Of a stretch of 30,824 nt of DNA, positions 1 to 9,605 are shown piece after piece. This DNA is from Dimargaris cristalligena. Lineage: Eukaryota > Kickxellomycota > Dimargaritomycetes > Dimargaritales > Dimargaritaceae. The DNA is taken from NCBI GenBank assembly GCA_027576995.1, contig JANBQC010000332.1, forward strand, positions 1-30,824. Direction: 5' to 3'. The notes under the pieces were generated by a model. The model was not told the origin of the DNA. It was given only the letters and a program-made list of their open reading frames with translations, and ran no database searches. Each line of letters starts with the position of its first letter. The stretch's first letter is position 1. Position numbers and translations under genes: made by a program.

Positions 1-354
1 CTATTATTCATCTATCTTTTCATTTAGGCTTCCTCTTTTGAGTATAAATACTCCCCCTTGCTGCCACCTCTTGGAATAGCAAGTCTATTATTACCTTTCC
101 CTTTTATTATCTATCTTTTCAAATAAAGTTCAGTTTTCAAGGATTTAATTTCAGTTCTTTACAGGAGGGCTGTCAATTATAAATATTGGTATTAAGATAA
201 AGCTATATTCAAGGTACAGAAATAAGATAGTTATAAATAAGTAAATAAGTAGAAAAATAAAAACAGTAATAGTATAGCTTATTAGGGATAATAATTGTTA
301 TTATTTTTAAATCACTACTAAGGATGTTTTTTTATAAGGAATTAATATAGTTAC
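1..354. repeat. AT-rich flank, possible LTR remnant
   Basis: No gene is visible. The first 175 bases show a TATA-like palindrome, AGTATAAATACT at 41-52, followed about 79 bases later by AATAAA at 122-127. The same order and nearly the same spacing of TATA box and polyadenylation signal is found in the two LTR-like blocks at 355 and 28669 (about 71 bases), so this may be the tail of another LTR. It does not visibly align with them base by base. The rest, 176-354, is low-complexity A/T sequence with no reading frame. The repeat assignment is an inference. Confidence 0.3.
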
Positions 355-861
355 TGTCAGACCTCCTAATTCTACCTAAATATAGGAGTACTGATTGTCC
401 CATCCTATCTTGCCTTATAGCACCATATTACCCTCCCTTATTATATAACCCCCTATGACCAGCCTTAATACTTCATATACAACACTCCGCTGACTGATCC
501 AACAACCCTCTGGTTCCCATGAGAGCCTTCCAGAAGAAAAGCCACCTAGTTAAGACTCCTTCCTTCCTCCTTACTAGTTTTATCTTATTCTCCTTGGGAC
601 CTCTCATTATGAGCAATCCCTGCATATAAATAGCCAGGCCTCTCTAGGACCAGTTAAGTTCCTTAGCTTATTCTTACTCCCCCATAGTTTACTCTAATAA
701 ACTTTCTATATGCTCACCCATTGTATTGACCAGTAAGTGCACCTGCTGCACATCCCTTACATTAGCTGCACATATCCTTTATTGGTTAGTACTATTCCCA
801 CCCTACTGTTAGAAGCCTACCCCCAGGACTCTTGATGGACTAAGAGTGGATAACTCAGATA
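355..861 (+). repeat. LTR-like dispersed repeat, copy A (boundaries approximate)
   Basis: This block is clearly related to the one at 28669-29275. Shared stretches include CCTTATAGCACCATATTA (413-430), a TTCCCATGAGAG block near 514, a TGACCAGTAAGT block near 728 and CAGGACTCTTGA near 825. It starts with TG at 355, carries TATAAATA at 625-632 and AATAAA at 696-701, and ends with a small hairpin, ACTCTT/AAGAGT, at about 828-847. This order fits the U3-R-U5 layout of an LTR. I saw no clean target-site duplication, so the right end is uncertain. It is either a solo LTR or one end of an eroded element. The homology is seen directly; the LTR identity is inferred. Confidence 0.6.
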
Positions 862-2040
862 ACAATATTGAAAATACACCATTGAAGGGATCTGTTATGC
901 CCTTCTGGATTAAAGGCACAAAATGTGATATCTTGTGAATATAGGTCTAGATATACTATGTTAGTTATAATATCATTATATATTCCTCCACCTTTAACTC
1001 TATACCATTATCAGGGAAATGTCCATTTGTTACCCAGCTATTATTCTTGTAGGAATCTACTATCCAGGGAGCCTAGAATACCATACCGTTGCAAAGGAGA
1101 GGAGCTGCCTGATCATCTAAGGAAATTCACATATTCTTACCAATGATCCCAAACTAAAAGGGACATTCTGAAGAATTATAGTTATTTCAGTAATGCCAAT
1201 ATTACTACAAGGTACCAGCTTATTATTGAATCCATGGAAGCATGGTGCAGCCACCTGACTATGGATTAATTCAGGACAATTGCCCCCCCGGTGCCCATTG
1301 GTACCAAAGTAAACCACCAATTGTTCTAATCCATCACCAAAGGCCAAAAGGCTTCATCATTACTATTAGGGGCGCAACATTTGACTATGGCCATACAATG
1401 ATTAGACAGGGTTTGTTTTTGATTGGCGGCAAAGCAGGTCTGATATAGTTTAACTGGAACCATTGACAGTACATTACAATATCCGATCAGCAGTTTAATA
1501 TCTACCAAAAAGGCATGTAGCAGGTGGCATTGAAGGGTCTAGCCATTATAGTTGGACTGATCATCCTTGGGGGAAAACAGACCTAGAAGTTCAGGGTGCT
1601 TTTCCACATTGTCATCATAAATCCCTTATTTTGTAGAAGCATCCTGTCAATAGCCTCGGCCATAACCCTATTTTAGGTCATAATACGTATCCATTAGGTC
1701 TTACTAAAATACAACAGCTATTACAATACAGTTTCATCAATTGCACATGTTCATGAAGCCATTTGACTAGGCAACAAAGGGAGTCTCGTGGTAAGATAGC
1801 CATTCCTAGGCCAATTCCTAATACACCACAAAATGGAACATTGTCTTCCCATTATTATTTTGCACTAGTCACATAAATGTAGTCTGCTTGGAAAAGATTG
1901 ATAGGCAGCATCTACATATAATATGGTTGATAAGACTACTAGTAAAAAAAAGTATAAAAACTAGCCATTTCCACTGTTAGTATCCACCAATTAGTTTGCT
2001 ATATCAGGCACTTTTAACACATAGATTCACTCCCACACCG
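862..2040. other. AT-rich non-genic stretch, probably decayed element
   Basis: Only short reading frames occur on either strand, and none resembles a protein that I recognise. It lies directly downstream of LTR-like copy A, so it may be the eroded interior of that element. I could not find reverse transcriptase, protease or integrase motifs in any frame. No RNA gene or tandem repeat is visible. Confidence 0.4.
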
Positions 2041-2400
2041 CCCCCAAATTTTGTCTGCCACCCTCCAACTCCAACTCCACCCCTTCCCCACCCCTCTTAC
2101 AACTGATGGCCCAATTACAGCCTTATTCCAATTTACCAATAGCAGCCTGTCCAAAAACAGGCATGCCATACCCTGCAGTAATGCAGGAAGAAAATATATT
2201 CAGTCACCCCCAACAGGGTGACTCCCGGTATACCTCCCGACTAATGAGGGATTACCCCACTCATGACTCCCAGGCGGAACTTTCCGGGGCCGACCGGGGT
2301 CGTGCCAACACTCCAGCCTCCACTTGATTCAAATCTTGGGGGTGCCTGCCAAAGTGCAGGTTAAATGATTTTTTTATAATATATTTGTTTTTATATGTTG
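2041..2400. other. GC-rich patch with a run of short hairpins
   Basis: Within AT-rich surroundings this patch holds four perfect short inverted repeats: GCCTGT/ACAGGC (2145-2150 and 2157-2162), CCTGCA/TGCAGG (2172-2177 and 2182-2187, loop GTAA), AGTCACCC/GGGTGACT (2202-2209 and 2216-2223) and CCTGC/GCAGG (2345-2349 and 2356-2360). The palindrome GGTATACC lies at about 2227-2234. A 73-codon frame crosses it at 2106-2327, rich in Gln, Pro and Ser, with no recognisable domain. It could be a structured RNA, a small mobile element end, or chance. See findings. Confidence 0.4.
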
Positions 2401-3473
2401 TTGAATGGAATTAAATGAAGCTGGATGCAGTATCGTTTTTATACTCCGATTTTTGTTATTATAGGAACTGGTCCAGGATAAAGGCTGGTAATATGGCAAA
2501 TAAATTGTATTATTCCATATAGATGATAATTCCGCTGTGGCGATATGGATAATGGAGGGGCTCTGGTGGATTGTCTTTGTTTGCTTCGATAGTAATTAAT
2601 GGATTAGTCTGCTGAAACGTCTGCACTGACTTCTAAAATACTGGGCCAAAGCATATATTCCAGCCAGAGTGGTAGTTGCGATCTTTTCTAATCTAGCTGT
2701 ACTTTCGTTTAGTGTATTTCAAATTGCCGCCCATAACTGTAAATCCTCTAAAAATCAATTAACTGGCACCTTCTTTCCAACTTCATGTAAAGTATCTGGG
2801 TTTATATATCTCTATACATGGCCCCTACAGCTTTTTTTTTATTTAAATGGCTTGGCCGATGGATTCATTGTACATAACGCGGCCCGGGGGTACACCTTCC
2901 TTCAATCTAATACATTCTAAAAGGTGATTGACGTGTCTACTTTTCCGATAACTTTCACCATCAAGCAGCGTATACCACAGAATGTACATTATACTCCGAC
3001 AGTCCCGCTCCAACTGGGGGACATTTTTGCCGATTTGAACTGTTTAATTGTGTCAATGTAAAATTACTTCGTGGAAGACCTCTGCCTTTCGCCGTATAGT
3101 TTGGGTTTAGTCTTATGGTATATCGAACAATCTCACTGACTTTACCGTATACACTACAATCCAACTTTTTACGGCTAGGTTCCATTTTCCCCATTTTAAT
3201 CTATGAAATGATCTAATCATTTATCGAATTGGCCGCGCTGAAAGTTTATCTCATAGATAATCAGCAGACGTAACGATTCAAAAAAAAAAAAAAGATGTAT
3301 GGAAACTATAAGATATCAAGCTGGCCTAGCGGTAATATTTTTTCAGAAATAGCTATTGCATCGGTCAGTTTTGGAGATGCATATAAATAAATAATTTCCA
3401 CTAGCGATGTAGCCCTAGATGTCTTAACCCAAACATTACACTTCCCTTGGCTCATAAAAAGGCGGGCTGGGGA
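2401..3473. other. Intergenic, with fragmentary minus-strand frames
   Basis: No intact gene is seen. On the minus strand two overlapping frames, about 2961-3194 and about 2850-3000, stay open and look more protein-like than their surroundings, but I cannot assign a family. An A-run lies at about 3280-3293. This stretch also contains the 3' side of the minus-strand DAHP synthase gene; no clear minus-strand polyadenylation signal could be picked. Confidence 0.35.
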
Positions 3474-4835
3474 CTAGTTAGACCGCGATTCCTTGTAATG
3501 CTGGGCAATCAAAAAGGCGATATCCAAGCTCTGGTGGTAGTTGAGACGCGGATCGCAGAAGGTGCGGTAGTTCTGGGCCAAATCCGTCGCGGACAGTTCC
3601 ATGGAACCACCCACGCACTCGGTCACCCGTTCCCCGGTAAGTTCGAGGTGGATACCATTTAAGCGGCTTCCTAGACGCGAGTGGATAGCAATGGCTTGCT
3701 TAATTTCCGCCATAATGTTATCTACATGCCGGGTCTTGACGCCCGTGGGGGTGGATTCCGTGTTGCCGTGCATGGGGTCGCAGGCCCAGACAACGCAGTG
3801 ACCCGCGGCCCGTACCGCCTCGATGTGGGCGGGCAGATGGTTTTCGATTTTTCCGGCACCGTAGCGGGTAATCAGGGTGACTTTGCCGGGCTCGCGGTCA
3901 GAATCCACAATGGCCAAGAGACGGACCAGTTCGGCGGGATCCAGACTGGGTCCGCACTTGATACCGATGGGGTTCTTGAGACCCCGGAAGTATTCAATGT
4001 GGGCCCCATCGAGTTGACGGGTCCGATCGCCGATCCAGAGGAAATGGGTACCCAAATTAAACCAGTCGGCCTGGGGGGCACCCCGGGCCTGCTGTTGGCG
4101 AGTAAGGGCCTGCTCGTATTCCAAGATCAAACCCTCGTGCGACATGAAAATATCGGCCGTATTGAGGGCGGGCTGGGACTCACCCCGGTCAACCCCGATG
4201 GTGCGCATAAAGTCGAGGGACTGGAGCAGTTGATTCACGATGCTTTGGTACTCGCCCCGGACGTGGTCGTGGCGCACATGGTCGAGGTTCCAGGCCATCG
4301 GATCGTGCAAATCAGCGAAACCGCCGCTGAGCAGGGCCCGCACGTAGTTGAGGGTCGCGGCCGAGTGGAAATAGGCGCTTAACAGCCGCTGGGGATCGGG
4401 TATGCGCTCGCTGGGGTCGAAACCGTTCACGTTGTCGCCCCGGAAGGACATAATTTGTTGACCGTTGACCGATTCGTAGGGACTCGAACGCGGCTTGGCG
4501 TACTGGCCGGCCATGCGGGCAATGCGCACCACAGGGATCCCGGCTCCCCAGATCAAGACCAGACTCATTTGTAGCAACACCTTGAGTTTGTCTTCGATGG
4601 GGCCCGCCGCACAGTAATCGAACAGTTCGGCGCAGTCCCCTCCCTGGAGTAGGAAGGCCTCGCCCAGGGCCACTTTACGGAGCTGCTCCCGGAGGTTGAG
4701 GACCTCTTCGGGACACACCAACGGGGGGAGCTGACCTAATTTGCGCACCACGGCGTTAAAGGCCTCGGGGTCAGGGAAGGTAACATCTTGTTTGATGGGC
4801 TTCGTGGTCCAGGAGTCGGGGGTCCAAGCAGACAT
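3474..4835 (-). CDS. Class II 3-deoxy-7-phosphoheptulonate (DAHP) synthase
   Basis: The product is a 453-residue enzyme that condenses phosphoenolpyruvate and erythrose 4-phosphate, the first step of the shikimate pathway to aromatic amino acids. Class II marks are plain: the LLQGGDCAE motif (metal-ligand Cys near residue 68), RMAGQYAKPRS, WIGDRTRQLDGAHIE, GIKCGPS, the DPMHGNT segment with the metal-ligand His, HLELTGE with the Glu, and CDPRLN near the C-terminus with the Asp (about residue 428). Length matches the plant/microbial class II family. The start at 4835 is chosen because it is the first ATG downstream of a TATA box at 5011-5017; the open frame continues upstream to 4934 but only with a TTG codon. 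No intron interrupts it. Class I enzymes of the Aro3/Aro4 type are unrelated in sequence. The nearest gene, ARL5, lies on the same strand upstream. Confidence 0.96.
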   Translation of the reverse strand: MSAWTPDSWTTKPIKQDVTFPDPEAFNAVVRKLGQLPPLVCPEEVLNLREQLRKVALGEAFLLQGGDCAELFDYCAAGPIEDKLKVLLQMSLVLIWGAGIPVVRIARMAGQYAKPRSSPYESVNGQQIMSFRGDNVNGFDPSERIPDPQRLLSAYFHSAATLNYVRALLSGGFADLHDPMAWNLDHVRHDHVRGEYQSIVNQLLQSLDFMRTIGVDRGESQPALNTADIFMSHEGLILEYEQALTRQQQARGAPQADWFNLGTHFLWIGDRTRQLDGAHIEYFRGLKNPIGIKCGPSLDPAELVRLLAIVDSDREPGKVTLITRYGAGKIENHLPAHIEAVRAAGHCVVWACDPMHGNTESTPTGVKTRHVDNIMAEIKQAIAIHSRLGSRLNGIHLELTGERVTECVGGSMELSATDLAQNYRTFCDPRLNYHQSLDIAFLIAQHYKESRSN

Positions 4836-5010
4836 GGTGAAGGCAGGGATACAACTGGAGGAGGGTAAGAGGCAAGTAGGTATTAAAAGAGCACAGGGAA
4901 ATCCCAAGCGAGAGGCACGAATATAACCCACCAAGGCTGAGTGAAGAAAAAGAAATTATGGCAACCCCCAAGTAAAGTAGCCGCCCCGAGCACCAAACTG
5001 TGGCGGGCAG

Positions 5011-5017
5011 CTTTATA
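5011..5017 (-). promoter_or_regulatory. TATA box of the DAHP synthase gene
   Basis: TATAAAG reads on the minus strand about 177 bases upstream of the chosen ATG. There is no minus-strand ATG between it and 4835, which supports both the promoter and the start codon. Confidence 0.5.
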
Positions 5018-5518
5018 GTGTAGTGTGTCACCCTCACTCGCAGGTCTCAGCGATACTAGGGTGAATTAGCACTAAGGTCATTTACCCCTGATTTGCCCAA
5101 TTTACGCAAGGTACACAAAGTCCTGACCAGAATTTTCACTATTGCTATCCCCGTGAGTCATATCTGAGGCCCCTATTTAATAGTGTAACATGTGTTAGCT
5201 GGGGTTTAACGACCGAACTAGGAGCGCGCCGTCCAAACTACTTTTGCGCAGTAAATCGCGCTTATAAAAACCAGTCATCTATCTAGTTGATAGTTGGCCT
5301 ATTGGGGGGAGCCAGCCACGGCAGTAGTCCCGCTGATTGTATTTATTCAGTGGTCTTATTGGTTACAGATATAGAAGGGACGCAATAGTGATGTATATAA
5401 TATCGGCAGGGAGGGGGGCTGCTCCTGATGAAGTTCCCCAAGATTATAGGAACCCAGCACCAGGGCAAGAAGCGTTATGTAGAAGGAGGGGGACACATGT
5501 ATAGTTTAACGCATAGGC
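5018..5518. other. Intergenic between DAHP synthase and ARL5
   Basis: No reading frame of note. It holds the upstream region of DAHP synthase and the 3' side of ARL5. A plus-strand TATAAAAA lies at 5263-5270 with no recognisable gene after it. Minus-strand AATAAA (TTTATT at 5342-5347) could serve as the ARL5 polyadenylation signal. Confidence 0.5.
5342..5347 (-). terminator. Candidate polyadenylation signal of ARL5
   Basis: Canonical AATAAA on the minus strand, about 172 bases past the ARL5 stop codon. Position and orientation fit, but the motif is short and the region AT-rich. Confidence 0.35.
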
Positions 5519-6805
5519 TTATCGGATTTGATCGGCTACCCAGGCCATTCCCTCAATCAACCCGTCGCCCTTGATGGCCGAGCAGGCCTGGATATGCCAT
5601 GGCCGGTCCTTTATCTCCACCAGCCCCAGGAGATTGGAGATTTGGGTCGCTGTCAGAGACTGGGGCATATCCTGCTTATTGGCATAGATGAGTACGGGGG
5701 CATCATGGGTATTCTAGAATATGCAAATGTACCCGGGATAGATCCGAATCAAAAGCACATAATGTCAATGGGTGCGCACGTGTATGGTTAGTTTAAAGGT
5801 TTAGTATGGGTTGTATGGGGTACTCCAGGTCAGCCCAGGTTACACATGCCGTTGTTAAGAAAATATCATCACTTTAAATGAGGTATAAAGAACCGGCAAC
5901 TTACTTCATCCTGTAACATCCGGTGAAGTTCCCGTTTCGCAATATGTAAGCGCCCCTGGTCGGAACTGTCAATGACCAAAATAACCGCCTAGGGAGAGTC
6001 ATGGCAAAGGCATTTCAAATAAAAGAACAATCAGTGGAGGTCAGCCATGCATTGCCGGGCCAAGTGGTGTTAAGATAAGTGGTATGTCCACGCAACAATA
6101 TAGTGAACTATGCCAGGCAGTGGTACAGTTAGCGCATTGGTGGATCCAATACAATACCAAAAATATAGTTATTGAAAACCGGCAATCACGCTTACGTATC
6201 AGCAATAGCTGAATATAACGTACCTTAGTATCACAGTAGTAGGTTGACCATGTCGTCCGTAGGGCATCTTGGCCACCTACGTCCCATACTAAAAATTTAA
6301 GATTGCGGAACCGAACCTCCTAATATATTTGGCGAAGCGTCGTTGGAATGATACCAGGTTATACGATTATTTCAATACCCAATGGTAGGACGTGTAAGTG
6401 GTTAACAGCGGAATGCTTATATAAAAAGAGGCATTAATTGGCTACGATTGCGAGCATTCAGTTACACCGGCTGGCCGGATTGTTCCATTTTATAAGCGAC
6501 TTACCTCCACATTGCTGCCTATAGTGGGTGTAGTCTCGACCACCTCATCCATCATGCTTTTTAATAAATAATTGCAGTAGGGATAATGCATTAGTAAAAA
6601 TAGATGTAAGTTGGACTGGTTTATGGCGGAGTGTCGAGCAGCATGGATCAAAACCTTCCAAAAGTTGGTCCTATTTGACAAGGCACAGGGCTACTTACAG
6701 TTTATACAGAACCGTGGTTTTACCTGCATTATCGAGACCGATAATGACTAGCTTGTGGTTACCAGCGCCGAATAGGGTTCGTAATTTCGAGGCAATTATC
6801 CCCAT
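5519..6805 (-). CDS. arl5: ARL5-type ARF-like small GTPase (five exons)
   Basis: Exons on the minus strand are 6805-6699, 6556-6505, 6319-6224, 5988-5905 and 5713-5519. The spliced product is 177 residues with the stop TAA at 5519-5521. All introns are GT-AG. It has the ARF-family marks in order: Gly2 for N-myristoylation, P-loop GLDNAGKT (23-30), switch I PTIGSN (46-51), WDVGGQ with the catalytic-type Gln70, NKQD (125-128) and CSA (157-159). The [10 protein letters not shown] segment, [13 protein letters not shown] and the WHIQAC segment fit ARL5 better than ARF1 or ARL1. ARL5 proteins act at the trans-Golgi, in other organisms recruiting the GARP tethering complex. The gene is divergent from CDK10 across about 690 bases. 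Yeasts used as models lack a clear ARL5, so its presence points to an early-diverging fungus. ARL8 or another ARL is a less likely alternative. Confidence 0.93.
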
Positions 6806-7498
6806 GGTGAACTTTCAAAAGTCTGTAACTGTACCCCAGTTGGGATGTTGCGGGTTTATGGGGACCGGGGATGAGGGGCGGTTGGTACTCCGGATGCAGA
6901 CAATCCAATCGAAATGTGGGCGGCTTGGTCTTCTGGGTTAGCAGCAGATGTGTGGAAGAAGCTTAAAAAATTACTGTACAGCGGCAGCACTTGGTAAATG
7001 GGCTGCAGAAACAAAGTGAAACGAATAAATATGAAATAAAAGAGAGCGGAGCTGGGGGTGGAATTCCGGGCATCAATGGGGAGGTGGGGGGCATAGAGAA
7101 GACGCAATCACTCAAATAAAGATAAGCTAGCTGGCTACAAGGCGTGGAGTTGATAAAGTAGGCTTCATGGCAACTACATATCGGACCGAAGCTGACCCAG
7201 TGCGGGAATGTTGGAATCTCCTTCGTGGAAAGGGGCTGGTGACCTTTCGCATAGCCACAGTGCCAACAATTCATGGCCTAGCCGCCAACCTGTGCTCTCC
7301 TTTCTACAATACCTTCCTACTCTGGTGCGTTTATTAGACTATACCGGAGCATTGCTATCAAAATTGGAATTAACTTAGCTAACTCTATACACCTCCTCGA
7401 GACCTTGCCCTTTAATTGTATGACATTTCCTTTGTTGAGCCCCAATTGTACCCCAGTTCTTCTCCCCACCATCGTCTCGAGCTCGGAAGCATCGCGCC
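6806..7498. other. Divergent intergenic region ARL5 / CDK10
   Basis: Shared upstream region of two genes pointing away from each other. Open frames here (for example minus 6963-7274, Cys-rich in composition) have no recognisable domain and sit where the 5' leader of ARL5 would be. No canonical TATAAA was found for either gene. Confidence 0.5.
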
Positions 7499-9368
7499 AT
7501 GGGCAGCACTAGCAACCCGGCCGGGTCGCCTTTGGTTTTATACAACCTCGCTGGACAAGAGTCAACCCTAACTCTGGAAGACTTGGAGCAATCCCTCGGT
7601 AGCAAGGCCAATGAGCGCAAACCCTCTGGCGAACACGGAGGAGTTCCTCTGGGCTTCCTGGGCGCCTGTCGGAGTGTGGAGGAATTTGAAAAGCTCAGCC
7701 GTCTGGGCGAAGGAACCTACGGTATTGTCTAGTAAGTGTGTGTTCCCCGCCCTTTCTACGGTCGCGGATAGTGTGCCTTAGGGGATAATCGGAATGGATG
7801 ACCCTATATTGCAGGTGAATTATCTAATGCGCCGTAGTGCTGGCAATCTTCATTTCCTGTTAACCCATCGACGGGCATTCGCTACGGCGACTTTAATAGT
7901 ACCATCCGACTTGGGCTAAAACCTACAATGGCATTGACTGTATGAAGGGGAAAGTATATAAATGGATCACGACGCCTAAAAAACCTGTCCACTCACACAT
8001 CCACCTGTTTGCTATCCGTTGATTCCCGCAATGCACGATGGTATCGGAACGATTTAGCCGAGCCCGGGACACATCCAGCAATACCATCGTTGCTTTAAAA
8101 AAGATCCGCATGGAGACCGACAACAACAACGGGCTCCCTTTATCCAGTTTCCGCGAGATCACCCTCCTAAAAAGCCTACGTCACGACAATGTCATTCGGC
8201 TACTTGATGTGGTGGTCGGCTACAGCCTCAATAATATTTTCATGGCGATGGAACATTGCGAGCAGGACCTCGGGCGACTTCTCGATAACAAAAAGCACCC
8301 CTACACGGTGGCCGAAACCAAGTGTTTAATGCAACAGCTATTGGCCGGTCTCCGGTACTGCCACGATCACTATATTATCCACCGGGACCTTAAACTACCC
8401 AACCTTTTGTTGACTTCCCGGGGGGTACTTAAGATTGCCGACTTCGGTTTGGCGCGGACCTACAGGGAACCCATTGCACCCATGACTCCCAAGGTGGTTA
8501 CACTCTGGTACCGCTCGCCGGAACTGCTGCTCGGAGAGACACGTTATACGACCGCCACTGACATGTGGTCAGTAGGCTGTATCCTGGCCGAATTTTTACT
8601 GCACAAACCGTGCATGCCTGGTCAATCGGAAAAAGATCAGCTTACACTGATTATCAACCTTCTTGGCACCCCCAACGAGCGAATCTGGCCGGGCATCGTG
8701 GAATACCCGCTCTACCGTAATATAGTATTACCTCAGCAGAAGTAAGTCATGGCCATTCTTACCTATCCCATGTGCCGTATCGATGGGGAAAAATGGTGTA
8801 GTGATTGCCACCTTGAACGAGAATAAGCCTAGTCTGACCTTTTTTGGTACAGTCCCCCATCCTGAACCTTAGGAATTTCTTGGCACATTCTGACCAATCG
8901 AACCTATTACTATTATTCTTAATTAACCTCCCCCTCCTCCAACTGCGAATCGGTGAATCCACCATTTATCCACCTTGCTATGCTATGATATCCACTTCTT
9001 GGCAAATCCAACACTTTGAAAGATACAATAACCTGCGCCAGACCTTCGTAGCCGCTTCGACCGAAACAATCGATTTAATGAACCAGTTATTCGCCTACGA
9101 TCCCGACAAGCGGATATCGGCCCGTTCGGCCCTCAAACACCCTTATTTTAATGAACGACCCCATGGTAAGATTTGGCGTATTAAACCATATTGGTATTGG
9201 CCACATATAAGACAGATGGACAGTTTGCTTGATTTTGTTTGATACTCATAACCAACTAATCTAATCCCAATCGATGGAATATTGTATGTTTAATACTAAT
9301 CAGCGGTCCACCGGAGTCTCTTACCCGTGTATACCGATAACCGCAAGAGTTCTTGGGCCCAACAATAG
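7499..9368 (+). CDS. cdk10: CDK10-type cyclin-dependent protein kinase (four exons)
   Basis: Exons are 7499-7731, 8058-8741, 9023-9165 and 9304-9368, giving 374 residues; every junction is GT-AG and phases agree. The CRSVEEFEKL block ahead of the kinase domain is characteristic of CDK10, followed by GEGTYGIVY (70-78), VALKK with Lys92, the cyclin-binding helix PLSSFRE (105-111), IIHRDLK with catalytic Asp188, DFGLA with Asp206, and PMTPKVVTLWYRSPE in the activation segment. The C-terminal LLPVYTDNR stretch from the small last exon matches the end of CDK10 proteins. CDK10 pairs with cyclin M in animals. CDK11 is the nearest alternative, but it has long N-terminal extensions and a different flank. 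Intron 1 cuts the glycine-loop Tyr codon. The HRD loop reads HRDLKLPN where CDK10 usually has HRDLKVSN. CHL1 faces it tail to tail 237 bases away. Confidence 0.94.
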
Positions 9369-9482
9369 ATACCGTGGAGGCTGAATCGTCCTATGACCAA
9401 CCATAAACCATTATGTGTGAGTACTATATTATTTAAAAATGGGGGATTTCCTTTGAGTCGTGAAGAGTGTACTAAATCCACG

Positions 9483-9488
9483 AATAAA
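9483..9488 (+). terminator. Candidate polyadenylation signal of CDK10
   Basis: AATAAA about 115 bases after the CDK10 stop, inside the 237-base gap before the convergent CHL1 gene. Confidence 0.4.
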
Positions 9489-9605
9489 ACCAAATTATTT
9501 TAAACCCTTATACTTTATATATGCGAATGCCAATTGGAATTCAATCATTTTGGCTAAGGATTATGGTAACTTAGCAAATTGTAAGCAACTGAAGTTGAGA
9601 ATGGA

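Noticed and set aside
3328..3350. tRNA-like A box (TGGCCTAGCGG) followed by a T-run
   Set aside because: No B box with GTTCGA and no cloverleaf could be drawn around it; a chance match.
3681..4382. 233-codon plus-strand frame
   Set aside because: It is antisense to the DAHP synthase gene, whose motifs are unmistakable on the other strand; the frame is open only because of codon bias.
4836..4934. N-terminal extension of DAHP synthase that could be a mitochondrial presequence
   Set aside because: The extension has no ATG; its first codon is TTG, and the first ATG after the TATA box is at 4835.
5250..5262. Resemblance to the 5' end of U4 snRNA (TTTTGCGCAGTAAA)
   Set aside because: Only about ten bases match and no Sm site or stem-loop follows.
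8853..9022. Alternative third exon of CDK10 from the acceptor at 8852
   Set aside because: In the required phase it meets a stop codon after three codons; the acceptor at 9022 restores the conserved YNNLR segment.
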